Part shown: positions 60,227 to 64,000 of the stretch, piece by piece
Position numbering within the stretch: position 1 is the stretch's first letter
How the letters are laid out: each line of letters opens with the position of its first letter
Assembly (NCBI RefSeq): GCF_000214665.1
Contig: NC_015572.1
Coordinates: 1,922,001-1,986,000, forward strand
Direction of reading: 5' to 3'
From: Methylomonas methanica MC09
GTDB lineage: Bacteria; Pseudomonadota; Gammaproteobacteria; Methylococcales; Methylomonadaceae
DNA: 64,000 bases
The notes under the pieces: model-generated
The model's database searches: none
The model's input: the letters and a program-made list of their open reading frames with translations, nothing else
Told to the model about the DNA's origin: nothing
Position numbers and translations under genes: made by a program

Positions 60227-60814
60227 ATGAACAGCAAACTATCCAAACGCACAAAATTACTGGACCAGGGAGTTTATCTGCTGATGAACCAGGGCTATCA
60301 TGCAACCGGTATTAACGAAATTGTCAATGCCGTACAGGTACCCAAGGGTTCATTTTATAGCTACTTTGGTAGCAAGGAAGAGTTTGCTGCTGAAAGCATC
60401 AACCACTATATCGAACCCTTTATACAGCTATTAACGAAACACCTACAACACTCACAAGTTGACCCGCTCTCTGCTTTAAAAAACTACTATGCGGAGCTTA
60501 TTGTTGCAGTGGAAAAGAATGGATACAAAGGCGGATGCTTGTTGGGTAACTTGATGGGTGAAATTGGCGACACTAGTGAGCTGTGCAATCAGGCGCTAAA
60601 GTCTGCTGTTGAGCGCTACAAAGTGTTGCAATACAAGGCGTTACTGCAAGCACAACAGGAAGGCACGGTACGTAATGATAGGAGCGCCGAAATTATGGCT
60701 AACTTATTGATAAATAACTGGCAAGGCGCGTTGTTACGAATGAAAATCGAACAATCGGTGCAACCTTTACACGAGTTTTGCGATACCTTATTGAATGATT
60801 ATTTTGTTGCCTAG
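60227..60814 (+). CDS. TetR/AcrR-family repressor
   Basis: A 195-residue regulator with the N-terminal helix-turn-helix GYHATGINEIVNAVQVPKGSFYSYFGSKEEF (about residues 24-54) and a C-terminal ligand domain (AEIMANLLINNWQGALLRMKIEQ). A cysteine pair (GGCLLGNLMGEIGDTSELCNQ) could sense reactive sulfur or electrophiles, as in related repressors. The same operator is found before this gene, the rhodanese gene and the DUF4242 gene, so it should control all three units. Confidence 0.88.
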   Translation: MNSKLSKRTKLLDQGVYLLMNQGYHATGINEIVNAVQVPKGSFYSYFGSKEEFAAESINHYIEPFIQLLTKHLQHSQVDPLSALKNYYAELIVAVEKNGYKGGCLLGNLMGEIGDTSELCNQALKSAVERYKVLQYKALLQAQQEGTVRNDRSAEIMANLLINNWQGALLRMKIEQSVQPLHEFCDTLLNDYFVA

Positions 60815-60888
60815 TCGATTTTAGAATAGGAGCAAGGTAAGCAGACACAACCGCCGGTTGTTTGGGTCATTTTTTTTACCTAACAACA

Positions 60889-60901
60889 AGACGACCGGTC
60901 A
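60889..60901 (+). promoter_or_regulatory. TetR operator 2
   Basis: AGACGACCGGTCA lies 23 bases before the rhodanese start. It is an exact copy of the core of operators 1 and 3. Confidence 0.8.
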
Positions 60902-60924
60902 ACTATTAACCATGGGAATTTGAT

Positions 60925-61320
60925 ATGAGCGAAGAAAAAACCTTAATGGATTTTGTTAAACAAGCAAAATCACAAATACACGAAATAGAGGTATTAGAGG
61001 TTAAATCTCTATTAGATGAAGGCTATCAGGTACTGGATGTGCGCGAACCTGCCGAATTTATGTCAGGTACTATTGAGGGCGCGTTAAATATTCCGCGTGG
61101 AATACTAGAAGCGGCGGCAGACCGCCAATACGCAGGTCGTCGTGAAGAACTAATGGATCGTGATAAAAAATGGCTATTACTTTGTGCCAGCTCGGGGCGT
61201 TCCGCCATGGCGGCGGCTGTGATGCAACAAATGGGCTTTAAACATATTAGGAATATTAATGGCGGCATTGCAGCCTGGAAAGCGGCCGAATTAGCCGTGA
61301 AAATTCCACCACAAAGTTAA
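60925..61320 (+). CDS. rhodanese-domain sulfurtransferase
   Basis: A 131-residue single-domain rhodanese: VLDVREPAEFMSGTIEGALNIPRGILE, the active Cys in LLLCASSGRSAMAAAVMQQMG (CASSGRS loop), and HIRNINGGIAAWKAAE. It would move sulfane sulfur between thiols. An N-terminal extension (about 20 residues) precedes the fold. It is the second unit of the TetR-controlled cluster. Confidence 0.9.
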   Translation: MSEEKTLMDFVKQAKSQIHEIEVLEVKSLLDEGYQVLDVREPAEFMSGTIEGALNIPRGILEAAADRQYAGRREELMDRDKKWLLLCASSGRSAMAAAVMQQMGFKHIRNINGGIAAWKAAELAVKIPPQS

Positions 61321-61408
61321 GCATTACGCATTTAACAAGACTGTTTAACGAACAAACTTTCGAGCGATATGGCCCTGAAACTATATCGTTTTTTTGACAA
61401 TCAATCAA

Positions 61409-61424
61409 AGACGACCGGTCATAT
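61409..61424 (+). promoter_or_regulatory. TetR operator 3
   Basis: AGACGACCGGTCATAT, identical to operator 1 over 16 bases, lies 19 bases before the DUF4242 gene. TTGACA (61394-61399) and TATAAA (61422-61427) are near, but their spacing (22) is long, so the exact promoter is unclear. Confidence 0.75.
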
Positions 61425-61442
61425 AAAGTCATAGGAGGCTAT

Positions 61443-61727
61443 ATGCCTAAATATATTATTGAACGAGAAATTCCTAATGCAGGCCAATTAACCGCGGCAG
61501 AGCTGCAACAAATATCCCAAAAGTCCTGCTGCATTTTGAACGACATGGGGCCGCAAATTCAGTGGGTGGAAAGTTATGTGACAGACGACAAAATCTATTG
61601 CATTTACATTGCCCCCGATAAACAAAGCATTAAAACCCATGCGGAGCGTGGTGAGTTTCCGGCCAACTCGATTGCCGAAGTAAAAACCATGATTAATCCA
61701 ACAACAGCTGAACATAACAGAGGTTAA
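61443..61727 (+). CDS. DUF4242 (SCO4226-like) protein
   Basis: A 94-residue ferredoxin-like-fold protein of the DUF4242 family (MPKYIIEREIPNAGQLTAAELQ, QWVESYVTDDKIYCIYIAPDKQSIKTHAERGEFPANSIAEVKTMI). A Streptomyces member, SCO4226, binds nickel; here a Cys pair (KSCCILND) and His in THAERG could bind a metal. It begins the unit that continues into the [4Fe-4S], SQR-like and DUF1641 genes. Confidence 0.75.
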   Translation: MPKYIIEREIPNAGQLTAAELQQISQKSCCILNDMGPQIQWVESYVTDDKIYCIYIAPDKQSIKTHAERGEFPANSIAEVKTMINPTTAEHNRG

Positions 61728-61732
61728 ACACC

Positions 61733-61912
61733 ATGAAAATACAATGGGATAAACAAACATGCTCTCATTCAGGCAACTGCGTCAAATCACTGCCTGAAGT
61801 TTTCAAAGTGGTCGACGGACAGTTCGTGATCGAACCGGACAAAGCGACTGACGCTGAAGTCGTTAACGTTATCAATCAATGTCCTTCCGGTGCGCTCAAA
61901 CGCGTCGACTGA
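61733..61912 (+). CDS. small single-[4Fe-4S] protein (YjdI/Fer4_19-like)
   Basis: A 59-residue protein: MKIQWDKQTCSHSGNCVKSLPEVFKVV, then INQCPSGALKRVD. Cysteines at 10, 16 and 51 fit the mono-cluster Fer4_19/divergent ferredoxin type (CxHxGxCV ... CPSGAL), with His12 near the cluster. It probably passes electrons to or from the SQR-like flavoprotein. Its start lies 5 bases after the DUF4242 stop, with AGAGG upstream. Confidence 0.8.
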   Translation: MKIQWDKQTCSHSGNCVKSLPEVFKVVDGQFVIEPDKATDAEVVNVINQCPSGALKRVD

Positions 61913-62010
61913 CTAAAAAAACGGGTCTTCTAGTACATGGCGCAAGATATTAATTATTGACGCGCCTAACAAGTTGACCCTTCACTGAATAAACAATTGA
62001 AGGAGTCATT

Positions 62011-63210
62011 ATGACTAGCTCAACAAAGCGCATTATCGTCGTTGGCGGCGGGATAGGCGGCACCATGACCGCCAATAATTTAGTCGCTAAGTTTTATCCG
62101 GAAATCCTAAAAGGGGAAATTGAGATCATGATGCTCTCAAATTCCCCTAACCATATTTACAAGCCGGCCAATATGTATGTGGCTTTCAATGCTTTTCATC
62201 CGCATGAATTAGTCCGTAAGCAACGTTCACTATTACGCCCGGAAATTATTTTTCATGTCGATGGCGTTGAAAGTTTCGAATTCGAGAAAAATCGTGTCCT
62301 CTGTGAAAGCGGCAAGCGCTACGATTATGAGTATCTGGTTATTTCTACCGGCTGTATTCCAGCGCCGGAACGCATTGAAGGCCTAAAAGAGGCGGGCGAT
62401 CATTTTTACCAAACTAAAGCGGCGCAACAACTCGCGCAAAAGTTACGCACCATCCAGGAGGGCCGTATATTTATTACGGTTAATTTTCCTAAAACCCCTA
62501 ATGTGCCTCACCAATGCGGCATTGCCCCTATCGAAACCACGTTAATGCTTGATGAATATTTACGTAAACGCGGCGTACGGGACCGGGTAGAGATTATTTA
62601 CAGCTACCCCACCGTCTCTCAATTATTGCGCAATTGTTTGTTTTTACAGAAACCCACCTGCGATGTGTTGCCTACTATTTTCGATAGTAAAAATATTAAA
62701 TATCAACGTGGCTTTACGTTAGATAAGGTCGATCCCGAAGCCAAAATAGCGTATTCGGAAGAAGGCAAATCTCAAGAATTCGATATTTTAATGGCCACGC
62801 CGCCTATCCGCGCGGTCGATGCCGTGATTAATTCAGGCAAGTCGCAAGCGCAAAATAATGAAGGCTGGCTACCGACCGACTTTGAAACCTTGAAAATGTA
62901 CGGTACCGATAATGTCTATGTGATGGGCGATACCGTTGATTTGCCGGTGAGTAAAGCCGGTGGCACTTGTCATAACCAGTCACCTGTCATCGTGGAGAAT
63001 ATCGCCTCGGAAATTCGTCGTGGTTACACCTCGGCTATCTATGATGGCAAGGTACAGGCTATCGCTCAAATGGGATTGGAAGCCGGCATGCCGCTGTGGT
63101 ACGACTATAAACATGATGTACAGGTCGCCCCGCCTACCAAGCTCGGGGGCTTAATGCGTAAAACGTTTAATCGCGGCATTTATTGGGCTGTTGCGCGTGG
63201 AATAGTTTGA
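62011..63210 (+). CDS. SQR-like FAD-dependent oxidoreductase
   Basis: A 399-residue flavoprotein of the sulfide:quinone reductase superfamily: IIVVGGGIGGTMTANNLVAKF (FAD loop), YEYLVISTGCIPAPE, HQCGIAPIETTLMLDEYLRKRG and VYVMGDTVDLPVSKAGGTCHNQSPVIVENI. Three cysteines (in STGCIP, HQCGIAP and GTCHNQ) lie near positions where SQRs hold their redox cysteines. The C-terminus is amphipathic, so membrane contact is possible. Substrate: sulfide, persulfide or another thiol; the rhodanese in the cluster supports sulfur. Confidence 0.8.
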   Translation: MTSSTKRIIVVGGGIGGTMTANNLVAKFYPEILKGEIEIMMLSNSPNHIYKPANMYVAFNAFHPHELVRKQRSLLRPEIIFHVDGVESFEFEKNRVLCESGKRYDYEYLVISTGCIPAPERIEGLKEAGDHFYQTKAAQQLAQKLRTIQEGRIFITVNFPKTPNVPHQCGIAPIETTLMLDEYLRKRGVRDRVEIIYSYPTVSQLLRNCLFLQKPTCDVLPTIFDSKNIKYQRGFTLDKVDPEAKIAYSEEGKSQEFDILMATPPIRAVDAVINSGKSQAQNNEGWLPTDFETLKMYGTDNVYVMGDTVDLPVSKAGGTCHNQSPVIVENIASEIRRGYTSAIYDGKVQAIAQMGLEAGMPLWYDYKHDVQVAPPTKLGGLMRKTFNRGIYWAVARGIV

Positions 63211-63227
63211 TTACAGAGGAATTAATT

Positions 63228-63641
63228 ATGTCTGAAGAAATACAGTTAAATACAAAAGTAGAAAAACTTATGTCGGCTACGGTCCTTAACGACCCGGCAA
63301 CCATCGATGGCATTAAGAATCTAATCGATAAAGCCACCCCGTTAGTACAAGCCGGACGCTTTAACAACATCATCGATTTATTGTCGCTCCTCTCGGACAA
63401 TATCGAATTTCTTGATGAAGCGGCGTTGGAAAAAACCGCTAAGGTGGGTGAGGAAATTTTAGCCTTGGGTTGGACAGCCGGTAATGCCGTGCGTATGGCA
63501 AACGCTCAAACCGAAGCATTAGAAAAGCCACCCGGTTTGTTTCAATTGATCAGCTCTCTAAACGACCCGGATGTTCGTCGTTCATTACATTTTTTTATCG
63601 GCACCATGCGGATTATTGGTCGGCAGATGAAAAATGATTAA
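63228..63641 (+). CDS. DUF1641 protein
   Basis: A 137-residue helical protein of the DUF1641 family (IDKATPLVQAGRFNNIIDLLSLLSDNIEFLDEAALEKTA, then LFQLISSLNDPDVRRSLHFFIGTMRIIGRQM). DUF1641 genes are commonly found beside FAD-dependent oxidoreductase and formate-dehydrogenase genes; they may form a subunit. It lies 17 bases after the SQR-like gene, with a good GAGGAATT site. Start at 63228. Confidence 0.8.
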   Translation: MSEEIQLNTKVEKLMSATVLNDPATIDGIKNLIDKATPLVQAGRFNNIIDLLSLLSDNIEFLDEAALEKTAKVGEEILALGWTAGNAVRMANAQTEALEKPPGLFQLISSLNDPDVRRSLHFFIGTMRIIGRQMKND

Positions 63642-63670
63642 TCCGTCAATTTTAGGTGGCTTACTTAAAT

Positions 63671-63684
63671 AGGCGACAACTATT
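63671..63684. other. possible solo IS end
   Basis: AGGCGACAACTATT is identical to bases 46445-46458, the right end of the IS3 element plus two flanking T residues. It lies in the 161-base gap after the DUF1641 gene. It may be a scar of an excised or decayed copy, or chance. Confidence 0.3.
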
Positions 63685-63802
63685 ATCAAAGTTATACAGA
63701 CTAAATTTCCTCTAGCACCACATGATGTTACGCTGTTGGGCAGATAGTTAGCCCGTTAATAATAAATTATTAACTCAACATCCACTTTATTTTAAAAATA
63801 TT

Positions 63803-64000
63803 ATGAAAATAACTCGCACGTTAAAAAAACCGCTTACTGCTTTAATTTTATTGTTTCCAATGCTGGCGCAAGCTGAAGTTTTAGCGTTAGTTAATTATCA
63901 AAGTAAACCCGATCAAACGCCAAAGCGGGAAGGATTGGCGATTATTGATCTTGATTTCAACTCTGATAACTTTGGAAAAATTGTAACGGATATTCCATTA
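63803..64000 (+). CDS. exported protein, 5' part only
   Basis: The frame is open to the window edge (66 codons). Signal peptide (LTALILLFPMLAQA), then EVLALVNYQSKPDQTPKREGLAIIDLDFNSDNFGKIVTDIPL. The pattern of a repeated strand and a dated value (IIDLDxxSxxFGKIVxDIPL) recalls beta-propeller proteins such as the selenium-binding/methanethiol oxidase type, but the visible part is too short to decide. Close to the sulfur cluster, so possibly its last member. Confidence 0.5.
   Translation, partial: MKITRTLKKPLTALILLFPMLAQAEVLALVNYQSKPDQTPKREGLAIIDLDFNSDNFGKIVTDIPL

Overview
The window looks like chromosomal DNA of a gammaproteobacterium. A Methylococcales methanotroph such as Methylomonas is my best guess, from the uptake-hydrogenase layout, the Zur-linked secreted proteins and the dispersed repeats. 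No methane-oxidation genes lie in the window, so the genus is inference. I see no rRNA, tRNA or CRISPR array.

Layout. 1-6252: housekeeping and small envelope genes (end of a DUF3426 gene, rlmI-like methyltransferase, two small Cys-rich proteins, an autotransporter, two lipoproteins, mobA). 6288-7190: an uncharacterised ferritin-like protein with a full set of di-iron ligands. 7198-25855, minus strand: one [NiFe] uptake hydrogenase locus, transcribed hupS, hupL, small membrane protein, hupC, hupD, hupF, hupG, hupH, hupI, hupJ(hybE), hupK, hypA, hypB, hypC, hypD, hypE, hypF. A good sigma-54 promoter (26018-26031) lies upstream of hupS. The small subunit carries the extra cysteines of oxygen-tolerant enzymes. 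The operon has been entered at three intercistronic gaps: a REP/RayT unit plus ccdAB between hupG and hupH; an AT-rich cassette between 252-bp inverted repeats plus a PIN-toxin pair between hypB and hypC; and vapBC on the opposite strand between hypD and hypE.

26311-30131: a COG0523 GTPase directly behind a 944-residue LRR-Roc-COR-TIR protein. 30700-40711: a zinc-starvation locus with a Zur repressor, two ZnuD-like TonB receptors, a COG0523 GTPase, a ZIP transporter, a DUF1826 protein and two related secreted proteins that share an HxHL motif. Three ATGTTATAT-centred boxes sit at the starts of its transcription units. 41015-44742: DUF2835, HtpX, a sugar dehydrogenase-like protein, a Nudix hydrolase and a LuxR-type regulator. 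44805-46456: an IS3-family element with 13-bp inverted ends and a probable -1 frameshift site. 46946-59874: NhaD, a DUF389 membrane protein, HdeD, a LOG-family protein, an aspzincin-like protein, a YfbR-like nucleotidase, glycine-zipper and His/Tyr-rich envelope proteins, an orphan histidine kinase and a BaiN-like flavoprotein.

60187-64000: a TetR-controlled sulfur/redox cluster (TetR, rhodanese, DUF4242, single [4Fe-4S] protein, SQR-like flavoprotein, DUF1641, start of a secreted protein). The same operator, AGACGACCGGTCA, occurs in front of three of its genes.

Best candidates for undescribed biology: the two bracketed insertions in the hydrogenase operon, which share an end motif and show a covarying hairpin; the Zur-linked secreted HxHL proteins with their receptors; the LRR-Roc-COR-TIR/GTPase pair; and the three-operator TetR cluster.
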